64,000 nt of DNA from Diadophis punctatus similis (GCA_023053685.1 JALIGW010000002.1:253366739-253430738); one strand, 5' to 3'. Shown: positions 21,139 to 31,099, numbered from the stretch's first letter. Numbers and translations: made by a program. The notes: generated by a model not told the origin, from the sequence alone.

Positions 21139-21652
21139 TAATCAAAATTCAGATGCTTGGCAACTGACTCATTATGGTCAGTGTCTCGGGGTCACATGAT
21201 CCCCTTTTGCAACCTTCTGACAAGCAAAGTCAATGAGGAAGGCAGATTCACTTAACAACTGTGCTACTAACTTAATAACTGCAAGTGGTTCACTTAACAA
21301 ATGTGGCAAGAAAAGTCGCAAAATGGGGGCAAAACTCACTTAGCAAATTTCTCACTTAACATAAATTTTGGGCTCAATTGTGGTAAGTTGAGGACTACCT
21401 GTAGAAATGTGCCATCTTTTTTTTTTAAACATCTGCAAAAATGAAGTTGCAGGTTTCTTCTTCCCCGAGGCTGCATCCCGTACGCACTTACCTGGGAAAA
21501 AAGCCCCACTGAATTCACTGGGGCGAGTAGAAACACAGGATTCTGCAGCAAGACTTCTCTCTTTCAAACTCTCCTCAATGGGAGACAAGCAAATTTTACA
21601 TCCATCTTAAATTAAGAAGAGGTTTGCGGTCTAACACAGAATCTGGCAATTC

Positions 21653-21785
21653 TGTAGTCGTGTTTCTCAACTTTAGCCATCTTTCAGATGACTTCAACTC
21701 CCAGAACCCCCCAGTCAGCAGAAGAAAAAGCTGGTTGGGGAATTCTGGGAATTGACGTCTACACATCTTAAAGCAAACACTCCAC
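21653..21785. mobile_element. Palindromic MITE
   Basis: GTTTCTCAACTTTAGCCATC and an inverted partial copy around CCCAGAACCCC. Confidence 0.65.
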
Positions 21786-22170
21786 AAGCTTGCACAATTG
21801 AAAATTATTCAACCGTTTGCTAGGATTGAAGTACCCAGTCTCTTCTTACTATTTGCCTGGAAGAGAATTCCTTTTTTGCTGTGGTTTATTGTATGTCTGG
21901 CACTAGATAGGAGTGGAGATAAAATGAAATCTTGAATTTGGACCCTACAATGTTTATTCCATGTACGGTATAAAACTAAAAATTGCTGCCCTTTTAAAGC
22001 ACTGAAATACCACCAGTTTTTGGAAATTGGAGTAAGAATAGAGAAAACCATAAGTAAACTACATCCCGCCATATGAATACAAATACACCTTTGAGCCTCT
22101 GAATACTGCCCAATGATTCTGTTTATTCTTCCTTCCCCTATTTTTTGGGGATATTTTAGCATTCCTGGAT

Positions 22171-22434
22171 CAGGGGTGCGTTCCGGATTCTGCTACTGTC
22201 AGTTTGCTCAGGGATGCGCTGTGCAGGCGGGTGCGCGTTGCGCGTGCATGTGCAGTATTAGAAAAAAGCTGTGCATGTGCAGAAGCAAAAAACAAGATGG
22301 CGGCACCTATGACGCCGCCAAGAGAACCGGCTGTGGGTGTGGAAGGCCTGGGTCGCTGCCAGTTCCAGCAAACCAGGACACCAAGTTACTAACGGTTCTA
22401 TAGAACCGGTCCAAACTAGTAGGAACCCCCCCTG
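22171..22434. mobile_element. hAT MITE (GGGGTGCGTTC family)
   Basis: CAGGGGTGCGTTCC...AGGAACCCCCCCTG; duplication TCCTGGAT. YY1-like AAGATGGCGGC at 22294-22304. Confidence 0.88.
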
Positions 22435-22560
22435 TCCTGGATGCACATCTTAAAAACATGTTCTGTGATCCATGAATAGCTTTGCTGCTTAGTTAAGGGA
22501 CAGAGGCCTACATGGAAATCCATGAAGTGCCCTTGCCTAATGGCGTTGATCATTAAATTC

Positions 22561-22609
22561 AGGAAGTCCTCACCTTATGACTATTCATTTAGTGACTCTT
22601 CAAACCAGT
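22561..22609 (+). mobile_element. TA MITE left fragment
   Basis: AGGAAGTCCTCACCTTATGA then TTCATTTAGTGACTCTTC; the remainder is lost at a hAT copy. Confidence 0.6.
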
Positions 22610-22985
22610 CAGGGGTGGATTCCACTTACCTTCACCACCAGTTCGCATCGCAACATTTCGCGTGTCCCCCCCCCCATGCAATTTCATTTCCGCGCATGCT
22701 CAGTAGCAGGATTCAGCCCGAAATACAGCTGAGGAGCTGATCAGCTGTGCTTCGGGCGAAGAAATAAAGGTGAGTATTAACCCGGGGGTGGGCAGGAGGG
22801 CTCTTTTTCAAGCCGCGGAAGAGGAGAAGCCATCCAAACACCGAAAAATTCACCAAAAATTTCCAAAAAAAGATGGCACCCACAGACCGGCACCGACCAA
22901 ACCGGATCCATGATGCCATAGTCACATCACCAGCGGGTCGCTAACACTTCGGGCGATCTGGTCCAAACCAGGAGGAACTCACCTG
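22610..22985. mobile_element. hAT MITE (GGGGTGGGTTC family)
   Basis: CAGGGGTGGATTCC...GGAACTCACCTG. The flanking duplication is not clear. Confidence 0.65.
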
Positions 22986-23299
22986 ATTGCTGATGAGCAG
23001 GACTCACAGAAGCTCAAACAGCACACCAGAATGAGCACACAGCATGCTAAACCTGATTAGTTTTGTGTGCTCACGTCTTGTGTGAAAACTGTACTGTGCA
23101 AATCTGGAATTTTAGTACTGTGAGAGCAAAACCCATTAGGAGTATATTATATATATATACTGCAATTTTACAAGTATGTGTTTGTGTGTATACCGTGTTT
23201 CCCCGAAAATAAGACGGGCTTATATTTTTTTGACCCCCAAAAAATGCCACTGGCCTTATTTTCGGGGGATGGCTTATTATTTTTGGGGTGCAGGCAGGC

Positions 23300-23509
23300 C
23301 GCGACGCACCACTTACTGAAGTTCGGCAGCTCCGTGGTCTCTCGGCTAATCTGTTTAGGGGGAAAAAAATCTTGCATAGTGCAGAAACTCTTCTCGCGAG
23401 AATTAGCAAGTTCTCGAAGCGAGAAGAGTTTCTGCACTATGCAAGATTTTTTCCCCTAGCCGAGGGAAACCCCAGAGCTGTCAAACTCCAGTAAGTGGTG
23501 CGTTTCGCG
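23300..23509. repeat. Palindrome (arms about 95 bp) at left end of the 4.9-kb element
   Basis: Arms 23300-23397 and 23419-23509 are inverted copies (inner ends CTTCTCGC / GCGAGAAG). The right arm overlaps the outer end of the 800-bp inverted repeat, so the block reading CACCACTTACTG occurs three times in all. Confidence 0.85.
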
Positions 23510-23802
23510 GTTCTGCGGAGTTTGGAGCTTTGGGGTGAAGGATGGGGCGGGGCGGCGAGCGAGCGACCGAGGTGGCGGCAGAAGGGGCAGCAGAAGAGCG
23601 CGGAGCCCAAGAGCGAGATCCCAGCGGTCAGCAGGAGCCCCGAGTAGAAAGCGCCGGCTGCTGTGCCCAGGCGGAATGGCTCCCCCTTGAGTTCGGAGCC
23701 CAGCGAAAAGCACTTGAGACCCACCAGGGCGGCGCTCAGCGCGCAGGCAAACAGGAGGTAGCTGGAGAGCGCGGCGCAGGCTCCCCGGACACTCCACTTC
23801 AT
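23437..23802 (-). pseudogene. Captured TMEM271-like gene fragment, left-arm inverted copy
   Basis: This is the mirror of the right-arm copy: 121 codons starting MKWSVRGACAALSSYLLFAC with the same two hydrophobic segments. By eye, about 110 nt around the start codon differ from the other arm at roughly six positions, so identity is near 95%. Most changes keep the frame. The last residues (ARGKNLA) come from the flanking palindrome. Confidence 0.6.
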
Positions 23803-25138
23803 CCTCCGCGTCTCCTCCGCTGCCTGCGCCTCCTCCTCCCTGCCTCGCCTCCTCCGCCTCCCTTCTGTCCTCCTCCTCCCGTGTCCTCCTCACCGTCATT
23901 GGCCCTTGCCGGGGAGGCGGCCGCCACGTGTTGCGGGAACATAATGCTGGGGATGGCAGTGGCGAGAAGGGAGAGTTCCGAATGCGCCGCCACCGGTGCC
24001 GCCGTTGCTCTGGCTGCTACCGGCACAGCGGCCGCCGCTGTCACCGCTGCTTCCTCTCTGCAGGCAGCCAGCAAGCACGGCTCACGCACCAGCTTTTTCC
24101 TCCCCGCCCTGCTTCCTCCTCCTCTCTCTTATTGAAGCGGCTGCTGCGGCTGCTGCTCTCTTGCTCACCGCCGCCGCTGCTACTGCTGGGAGCCGATGAA
24201 TTATTGATGGCAGCAAGTTCGAGGCAAAAGAGGGGCTTAGCTTAGTCGGGAGGATCTCTGTGCTTCTTTGTAATAACGGGTGTTGACTCCTGCGTTTTAA
24301 AGCCACCTCTTGCCAGTCGCCCTTTGGCACGGCTGGCGCACAGAGATCCTCCCGACTAAGCTAAGCCCCTCTTTTGCCTCGAATTTGCTGCCATCAATAA
24401 TTCATCGGCTCCCAGCAGTAGCGGTGGCGGCGGCGAGCAAGAGAGCAGCAGCCGCAGCAGCCGCTTCAATAAGAGAGAGCAGGAGGAAGCAGGGCGGGGA
24501 GGAAAAAGCTGGTGCGTGAGCCGTGCTTGCTGGCTGCCTGCAGAGAGGAAGCAGCGGTGACAGCGGCGGCCGCTGTGCCGGTAGCAGCCAGAGCAACGGC
24601 GGCACCGGTGGCGGCGCATTCGGGACTCTCCCTTCTCGCCACTGCCATCCCCAGCATTATGTTCCCGCAACACGTGGCGGCCGCCTCCCCGGCAAGGGCC
24701 AATGACGGCGAGGAGGACACGGGAGGAGGAGGACAGAAGGGAGGCGGAGGAGGCGAGGCAGGGAGGAGGAGGCGCAGGCAGCGGAGGAGACGCGGAGGAT
24801 GAAGTGGAGTGTCCGTGGAGCCTGCGCCACGCTCTCCAGCTACCTCTTGCTTGCCTGCGCACTGAGCGCCGCCCCGGTGGGTCTCAAGTGCTTTTCGCTG
24901 GGCTCCGAACTCAAGGGGGAGCCGTTCCGCCTGGGCACAGCAGCCGGCGCTTTCTACTCAGAGCTCCTGCTGACCGCTGGGATCTCGCTTTTGGGCTCCG
25001 CGCTCTTCTGCTGCCCCTTCTGCCGCCACCTCGGTCACTCGCTCGCCGCCCCGCCCCATCCTTCGCCCCAAAGCTCCAAACTCCGCAGAACCGCGAAACG
25101 CACCACTTACTGGAGTTTGACAGCTCTGGGGTTTCCCT
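23462..25138. repeat. Long inverted repeat, two 800-bp arms, 74-nt loop
   Basis: Arm 23462-24263 is the reverse complement of 24338-25138 (outer ends GAGGGAAACCCC / GGGGTTTCCCTC; inner ends GGATCTCTGTGC / GCACAGAGATCC). The loop is 24264-24337. Read-through in either direction would give a hairpin RNA of about 800 bp. Confidence 0.9.
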
Positions 25139-25200
25139 CCACGGCAGCCCATTCTGAAAGAGAACGCCTCGCGAGGCTTTCAAAGTTCTCCAACTCGTGA
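24799..25200 (+). pseudogene. Captured TMEM271-like gene fragment, right-arm copy
   Basis: An open frame of 133 codons starts MKWSVRGACATLSSYLLLAC and continues ALSAAPVGLKCFSLGSELKG. It has two hydrophobic segments (about residues 8-28 and 50-72) with CFSLGSELKGEPFRLG between them. From memory this resembles the N-terminal part of the single-exon membrane protein TMEM271; no search was run. Similarity is expected only for about the first 80 residues, and the rest reads into element sequence. About 460 nt of GC-rich DNA upstream, with a CACGTG E-box at 24672-24677, may be captured promoter or 5' UTR. It lies in one arm of an 800-bp inverted repeat, so it is unlikely to be the functional gene. 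Confidence 0.6.
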
Positions 25201-25232
25201 GGCATTCTCTTTCAGAATGGGCTGCCGTGGAG
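25137..25232. repeat. Palindrome, arms about 38 bp
   Basis: 25137-25174 (CTCCACGGCAGCCCATTCTG...) is mirrored by 25194-25232 (...CAGAATGGGCTGCCGTGGAG). It directly abuts the 800-bp inverted repeat. Confidence 0.9.
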
Positions 25233-25290
25233 AGAAGATCGAAGAACGCGATCGAGGTAGGAGGGTGTCCCTTCAAAATGCTTCAAAGTC

Positions 25291-25418
25291 CATCGAAGCA
25301 TTTTAAAGGGATCCGTTTTGCCTGCCATGAAGGGAACCAATGCTTGCCTCCTTTTCTTCGGGGAACATTGGTTCCCTTCATGACAGGCAAAACGGATCCC
25401 TTTAAAATGCTTTGAAGG
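25291..25418. repeat. Palindrome, arms about 53 bp
   Basis: 25291-25344 and 25366-25418 are inverted copies containing AAAGGGATCCGTTTTGCCTG and its complement, with one or two mismatches. Confidence 0.88.
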
Positions 25419-25552
25419 ACTTTGACCACCGGGCGGGGGATGGGGCAGGGCGCGATGTGAGTGAGGAAGGCGGTGACAGGGAAGCAGCGAACTTCCAGAC
25501 GCTGGTAAAGTGAGCGCCTCGCAGCCCGGCCCTCCCCTGCATTCCCCCCCAT

Positions 25553-27628
25553 ATTTATTTATTTATTTATTTATTTTGTTATTCTTATATGCCGCCCAAT
25601 TCCCGAAGGACTCAGGGCGGCGTACAACATAAGAGATACAAGAATAAACAAAATTCCAAAAAATTTAAAAATGGTACAAAAGTTAAAAGAACAATATAAA
25701 AGCAACAACAACATCCATCCATTCAGCCACATACATACTTGGGGGGTAAGCTCAAATGGGTTAGGCTGTCCCCCCCACCTGCAGGAAGAGCCATATCTTA
25801 ACCGCCTTTCGGAAGGCCAGCAGAGTGGGGATGGTTCGGGTCTCCGGGGGGAGTTGGTTCCAGAGCACGGGGCCAGCCACAGAGAAGGCCCTCCCCCTGG
25901 GGCCCGCCAGCCGGCATTGCTTGGCCGACGGGACCTGGAGGAGGCCAACTCTGTGGGCCCTAACCGGTCGGAGGGAAGTATGCAGCAGAATGCGGTCCCG
26001 GAGATATCCTGGTCCTAAGCCATGAAGGGCTTTAAAGATGGTGATCAACACCTTGAATTGGACCCGGAGACCGATGGGCAACCAATGCAGCTGGCGGAGA
26101 ATCGGTGTCACGTGGGTGTACCTCGGCACACCCACCACAGCACGCGCAGCCGCATTTTGCACCAACTGAAGTCTCCGGATACTCTTCAAGGGTAGCCCCA
26201 TGTAGAGTGCATTGCAGTAGTCCAAACGCGAGGTGACAAGGGCATGAGTGACCGTGAGTAAAGCCTCCTTCTCCAGATATGGCCGCAGCTGGTGCACCAG
26301 GCGAACCTGTGCAAAGGCCCCCCTAGCCACAGCAGAAAGGTGATGATCTAATTTTAGCTGTGGATCTAGGAGGACCCCCAAGTTGCAGACCTGGTCTGAG
26401 GGAGTCAGTTTCGCACCCTCGAAGACCAAGGAGGGACAGTTATCATGGTCCTTAGGAGGCATTATCCACAGCCACTCAGTCTTGTCGGGATTAAGTCTGA
26501 GTCTGTTCCTCCCCATCCAGATCTTAACGTCGTCCAGGCATCGGCACATTACATCAACTGCCTCCCTGAAGTCAGACGGGGTGGTGATGTACAGCTGGGT
26601 GTCGTCAGCGTACTGATGGAAACACACCCCATGCCTGCGGATGATCTCACCCAACGGTTTCATGTAGATGTTAAACAGGATGGGCGAGAGAACCGACCCC
26701 TGGGGCACCCCACATAGTAGGGGCCTGGGGGACGATCTCTGCCCTCCTGCCAACACCGACTGCATCCGATCGGCGAGATAAGAGAACCACCACAAAACGG
26801 TGCCTCCCACTCCCAACTCGCCGAGCCGATGCAGAAGGATACCATGGTCGATGGTATCGAAAGCCGCTGAGAGGTCAAGTAGCACCAGGATGGAGGAGTT
26901 CCCCCGATCCCGGGCCCGCCAGAGATCATCCATCAGAGCGACCAGGGCAGTTTCTGTACTGTAGCCGCACCTGAAACCCGACTGATAAGGATCTAGATGA
27001 TCTGTTTCATCCAGGAGCTGCAGAAGCTGGGTCACCACCACCTTCTCTACAACTTTACCTAGAAAAGGTAAGTTGGAGACTGGACGGTAGTTTTTCAAAT
27101 CGGCTGGATCCAGGGAAGGCTTCTTCAGGAGGGGTCGCACCACCGCAGCTTTTAATGACTGCGGTACGGATCCCTCTCGCAAAGAAGCGGTGATCACCGC
27201 CTGGATCCAGCCGCGTGCCACCTCCCTGCTGGCCGAGACCAGCCAGGAGGGGCACGGGTCCAATAAACAGGTGGAGGCACCCATCGCTCCCATAGCCCTG
27301 TCCACATCCTCGGGAGAAACAGGCCCAAACTCTTCCCATAATGGTGGACTAAGACTCGCCCCTGTCAACTCTATGGACTCTGCCATGCCGGAGTCCAAAT
27401 TAGACCGAATCTGAGCGACTTTATCCGACAGAAACTCAGCGAATTCCTCAGCTCTGCCTTGTAAGTGTTCCTCGCTCCCCCCTTTTGCAAGGAGGGAGCG
27501 AGTCACCCTAAACAAGGCGGCTGGACGAGAATCTGCGGACGCAATAAGAGCGGAAAGATAAGATCGTCTTGCCGCCCTTATCGCCACTAAATAAGATCTG
27601 ATGTAAATTCTTAATAGTGTTCGGTCAA
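25553..27628 (-). mobile_element. L2-type LINE, 5' truncated
   Basis: On the minus strand the element runs from about 27628 into a reverse transcriptase frame and ends with the L2-like 3' end (TACGCCGCCCTGAGTCCTTC, then AAATAAAT repeats; on + these are the ATTT repeats at 25554-25577). The endonuclease part of ORF2 is missing. It splits an inverted repeat of the host transposon. Confidence 0.9.
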
Positions 27629-27719
27629 TGTAAAGGAGAAGTTCTCGCGAGTGCGAAAAGTTGTTAATTGGTTGCACTCGCGATAACTTCTCCTTTACAT
27701 TGAAGGAGTTTCCCTGCAA
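25761..27719 (-). CDS. L2 LINE ORF2 fragment: reverse transcriptase
   Basis: An uninterrupted 652-codon frame. The reverse transcriptase motifs are visible: LKNYRPVSNLPFLGKVVEKV, LDLSAAFDTIDH, GVPQGSVLSPILFNIYM and the catalytic YADD (HQYADDTQLYI). A C-terminal region follows ([20 protein letters not shown] and LHWLPI). The first 30 or so residues come from the flanking palindrome, not the LINE. The apurinic-type endonuclease is absent, so this copy cannot be autonomous. The open frame suggests a fairly recent insertion. Confidence 0.85.
   Translation of the reverse strand: MQGNSFNVKEKLSRVQPINNFSHSRELLLYIDRTLLRIYIRSYLVAIRAARRSYLSALIASADSRPAALFRVTRSLLAKGGSEEHLQGRAEEFAEFLSDKVAQIRSNLDSGMAESIELTGASLSPPLWEEFGPVSPEDVDRAMGAMGASTCLLDPCPSWLVSASREVARGWIQAVITASLREGSVPQSLKAAVVRPLLKKPSLDPADLKNYRPVSNLPFLGKVVEKVVVTQLLQLLDETDHLDPYQSGFRCGYSTETALVALMDDLWRARDRGNSSILVLLDLSAAFDTIDHGILLHRLGELGVGGTVLWWFSYLADRMQSVLAGGQRSSPRPLLCGVPQGSVLSPILFNIYMKPLGEIIRRHGVCFHQYADDTQLYITTPSDFREAVDVMCRCLDDVKIWMGRNRLRLNPDKTEWLWIMPPKDHDNCPSLVFEGAKLTPSDQVCNLGVLLDPQLKLDHHLSAVARGAFAQVRLVHQLRPYLEKEALLTVTHALVTSRLDYCNALYMGLPLKSIRRLQLVQNAAARAVVGVPRYTHVTPILRQLHWLPIGLRVQFKVLITIFKALHGLGPGYLRDRILLHTSLRPVRAHRVGLLQVPSAKQCRLAGPRGRAFSVAGPVLWNQLPPETRTIPTLLAFRKAVKIWLFLQVGGTA
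27627..27702. repeat. Palindrome at the 5' edge of the L2 insertion
   Basis: CAATGTAAAGGAGAAGTT at 27627 is mirrored by AACTTCTCCTTTACATTG ending at 27702, around a spacer of about 25 nt. Confidence 0.85.
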
Positions 27720-27870
27720 AGACCTGCTGAAAAGAGAAGCCGCGAACTTCCAGATGCTGGTAAGATAATCAATTTGGGGGGGAATGCAGGGGAGGGCCGG
27801 GCTGCAAGGCGCTCACTTTACCAGCGTCTGGAAGTTCGCGGCTTCTCTTTTCAGCAGGTCTTTGCAGGGA
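27714..27870. repeat. Palindrome, arms about 50 bp
   Basis: GCAAAGACCTGCTGAAAAGA at 27716 and its reverse complement ending near 27868 bracket a spacer. The spacer (about 27779-27835) is itself an inverted copy of 25480-25551, on the other side of the L2 insertion. Confidence 0.85.
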
Positions 27871-28312
27871 AACTTCTTGAGAGATCTCTCTCTCTCTCTT
27901 TCCGGGCCAAAAGAGTGCCGCCGCAAAAAGAGCGGCTCCCGGCATGTCCCCCCCCTTTCCCCCGGAAGTAGTGGGGGGGCTTATTTTTGGGGGGGGGGCT
28001 TATTTCAAGGCATGTCCCGAAAAAGCCCTGTAGGGCTTAGTTTCGGGACATGTCTTATTTTCGGGGAAACACGGTAGATATATATGGATATTTATTCGTC
28101 GTAAAACGGGTTATCCTGTGACCAAACCTGATTTTATAATCTTTTGTGTGGCAGTTGTTAAGTAAATGCTGCAGTCATTAAGCAAATTGTTGGCTATAGG
28201 CAGGTTTTTCTCAGAAACTGGAAATAAACACCAGTTTATAACACCAATATGATTATTTATACCTTCCTAAATCAGTCAAGTGACCAACAGGCCGGTTGCC
28301 GAACACCCAAAA

Positions 28313-28400
28313 TTGAAGAAGCTTCTTGGATGAGAAGTGAAGTGTCTCTTGTGGGGGGATTCTAGATGCCTTTTTAATAAGCAACTTTGGGATGGTTGTG
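28313..28400 (+). mobile_element. Penelope-like 3' end fragment
   Basis: GAAGAAGCTTCTTGGATGAG at 28317 then AAGTGAAGTGTC: same family, hammerhead core decayed. Confidence 0.6.
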
Positions 28401-28925
28401 TGTAAAATTGCCAATTTGTGAAATTAGCCACCACAGAGAAGGTAAACTCAAGATAGCAACTTGATGCGTAGTAATGTTTCCTGAATTAAAATGCACCCTC
28501 CTTTGCCTCACAGAGCAAAATACAGAGGGCACATGGTTGTTGGTTTTTTAAATTTGTTTAGAAAAACTGGCCATCACCGCACCTTAAAAAAAACCGAACT
28601 TGGACATCTTAGTAACAGGCCTGTGCATTTAATTTAGCCTAAAGCTACTCCTCATATCATCTGTTCAACCATTTGAAGCCCTGTGTGGAAAAAAAGTGTG
28701 GGACTTCCTCTTTTTTGAACTGTTGTCTTCCCCTCTGCTGTGTGGCAGCAAACCAGCTTTGATCCTGGGATTACCATCACTCAGAATCTGAACCACCAAT
28801 AGGCTATTAAAAATAAAAGCAGGGCTGAGAAAATATAAGCTAATGTACCGCCCCCGCCCTTCCCAGTGTAGAAAACAATATGGCTGTCAGTAGGTCACAA
28901 AGAGAAGCATTTAGGGCCAGGGATA
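28401..28925. other. No feature recognised
   Basis: AT-rich unique intergenic sequence; no repeat family or exon seen. Confidence 0.4.
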
Positions 28926-28927
28926 AG

Positions 28928-29065
28928 GAACCATGACCCTTTTATGACTTGCGGACTTCAACTCCCAGAATTCCTGAGCCAACCAGACTGACCCAGCCAA
29001 ACTGAACCATGCTGACTCAGGAATTCTGGGAGTTGATGTCCACAAGTCAGAAAAGGTCTGAGGTT
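28928..29065. mobile_element. Palindromic MITE
   Basis: ACTTGCGGACTTCAACTCCC and its mirror around AATTCC. Confidence 0.7.
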
Positions 29066-29303
29066 TCCCACCCAATTTAGGGGAATTGTGTCCAAAGGAA
29101 ACTGTGACACCAACCAAGTTTTCACCACATCGAATATTTTCCCTTCTGAGTTGGCATGAAGGAGGTGGAAATCTCAGAATTGCACACTTTGTCACAGATA
29201 ACTGGTAAACAGTCCTCTCTTACCTGGATTCATTCATTTCCTGTCCCACTACTATTAATGGGCTATTTTAGATCCCAAATCACGTGAGTCGGGCTTTGTG
29301 TAG

Positions 29304-29370
29304 GCCAGTGTTTCTCAACCTAGGCAACTTTTAAGATGTGTGGACTTCAACTCCCAGAATGCCCTGGCCA
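29304..29370. mobile_element. Palindromic MITE, half copy
   Basis: CCAGTGTTTCTCAACCTAGG and GACTTCAACTCCCAGAATGC; only one arm remains. Confidence 0.6.
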
Positions 29371-29493
29371 GCTACTTTAATCCTTGTTGAAACCACAATT
29401 CCCACAATTCTTTGCCCCTGCTCCCACTGGTTAGGAGGGCCTGTGGGAATTATAATCCAGAATTCCTGCCAGGCAACCTTAGAATCTTCAGTA

Positions 29494-29894
29494 CAGGTAA
29501 TCCTCAACTTATAACCATTTTTTTTAGTGAGCATCCAGTTACAATGACACTGAAAAAATGATTTATGATCCTTTTTCACACTTAACAACTATTGCAGCAT
29601 CCCCAATTGTCATGTGATCAAAATTTGGGTGCTTGGCAACTGGCATGTATTTATGACAGTTGCACTGTCCAGGGGGTCATGTGATCACCATTTGTTACCT
29701 TCCCAACTAGCTTCTGACAAGCCAAGTCAATAGGCGAAGCCAGATTCACTTACCAACTGCTTGATTCACTTAACAACTGCAGTGATTCACTTAACAACGG
29801 TGGCAAAGAGTTCGTAAGATGAGGCGCAACTCACCTAACTGCCTTGCAGTGGAAATCCTGGGTTCGATTGTGGTCGTAACCTGAGGACTACCTG
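29494..29894 (+). mobile_element. TA MITE, full copy
   Basis: CAGGTAATCCTCAACTTATA to ACCTGAGGACTACCTG. Confidence 0.85.
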
Positions 29895-29898
29895 AATG

Positions 29899-30284
29899 CA
29901 GGCACTCCTCAACTTACAACAGTTCATTTAGTGACTGTTCGAAGTTAAGATTGACACTGAAAAAAAGTGACACATGACCATTTTCCACACTTAAAGACGG
30001 CTGCAGCATCCCCACGGTCACATAATTGAGAGGTTTGGCAACTGACTCATATTTATGACTGCTGCAGTGTCCTGGGGTCATGTGATCCCCCTTTGGTGAC
30101 CTTTTGACAAGCAATGTCAATGGGGAAGCCAGATTCACTTAACAACCATCTTAGTAACTTAACAAATGCAGTGATTCACATTAACTGTGGCACCAAAATT
30201 CATAAAATGGGGGAAAAAAAACTCAATAGCTTGCTTAGCAACAGAAATTTTGGGTTCAATTATGGTCAAGTTAAGGATTACCTG
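29899..30284 (+). mobile_element. TA MITE, full copy
   Basis: CAGGCACTCCTCAACTTAC to AAGTTAAGGATTACCTG, 4 nt after the previous copy in the same direction. Confidence 0.85.
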
Positions 30285-30299
30285 TACAAAGAGCAACAC

Positions 30300-30950
30300 C
30301 AGAGACTAACCCACGCCCACCCCGCCGGCCTCCCCCCTCCCCCCTCTCCCCTCCAAATGAATCCCAGCACAAAACGTATCTTCAATTTTATAGAAGAAAA
30401 ATAATAATGATCATAAAAGCAAAGGAAATCTAGAGCAAAACTCAGAACAAGTCACATGGCCAGTCGGGTAATGAGTCCCCCCACCCCCACATGGTCAAAG
30501 GGAAACAGGTCAGATGGGGGGGGCGTCTCCCAGCAGCCCCCCCCCACAGGGTACACAGAGGTAGCAGGTTCAGAAGTTCTCTGTCCCAAGTCTCTATTGG
30601 TTTCTCTTGCCATGAGGTAATAAAAGCTATTGGACTGACTAGCGTGGAACCCCCCCCTCTCCAGCCTGAGAAGGGGGGGGCAGGTTGGATGTCTCTGTGG
30701 ATCGGAGGTGTGGGTCGTCCTTGTGAAACACTCGCAATCACCCTTCCTCGGTGTCCCTTTGGTGCTGGCACAGTTCAGGGGCAGATCCTTCTTCCAAGTG
30801 GTCTGTGCCTTTCTTTTGCAATCAATTGCCAATCTTCTCGGGTCTTGTTTTGGCGTCTTCTCCTGCTCAACAGGTTATTCCGATGGGTTGTGAAAAGCTG
30901 CCCTAGTAAGTTTTTTCCTTCTCCCTGCCCATCAATCTTTTCATATACTC
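30300..30950. other. Unique C-rich stretch, no gene recognised
   Basis: C-rich on the + strand, with overlapping open frames on both strands (30491-31093 + is the longest). No protein family recognised and no splice structure seen. Confidence 0.35.
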
Positions 30951-30954
30951 TCTC

Positions 30955-31086
30955 TCAGGGGTCTCCAACCTCGGCCACTTTAAGATTTGTGGACTTCAAC
31001 TCCCAGAATTCCTCAACCAGCATGCTGGCTGAGGAATTCTGGGAATTGAAGTCCACAAGTCAAGTGGCTAAGGTTGGAGACCCCTG
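30955..31086. mobile_element. Palindromic hAT MITE
   Basis: CAGGGGTCTCCAACCTCGGC mirrored to GTTGGAGACCCCTG. Confidence 0.8.
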
Positions 31087-31099
31087 CATCTAAACCAAC

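Larger units (their letters stand above)
20059..21401 (+). mobile_element. TA MITE with two nested transposons
   Basis: Pieces 20059-20156, 20703-20735 and 21139-21401 join to one copy ending AGTTGAGGACTACCTG. Confidence 0.88.
23193..28074. mobile_element. 4.9-kb TA-flanked TIR transposon with captured gene fragment and palindromes
   Basis: The left end, from 23193, begins CCGTGTTTCCCCGAAAATAA and the right end, to 28074, is its exact reverse complement for 23 nt. TA flanks both ends (23191-23192, 28075-28076), as in Tc1/mariner-type insertion. No transposase frame is seen. The interior is a chain of palindromes. The largest has arms of about 800 bp (23462-24263 and 24338-25138) carrying a host-gene-like fragment. 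An L2 LINE (about 25552-27628) interrupts the right half. The related short family CCGTATTTTTCGG occurs five times in the window. I infer a non-autonomous element that captured host DNA. Confidence 0.8.

Noticed and set aside
23542..24862. Ala/Pro/Ser-rich long frames in the 800-bp inverted repeat
   Set aside because: GC-rich shadows of the captured fragment; each has a mirror in the other arm. Only the MKWSVRGACA frame looks like a real protein start.
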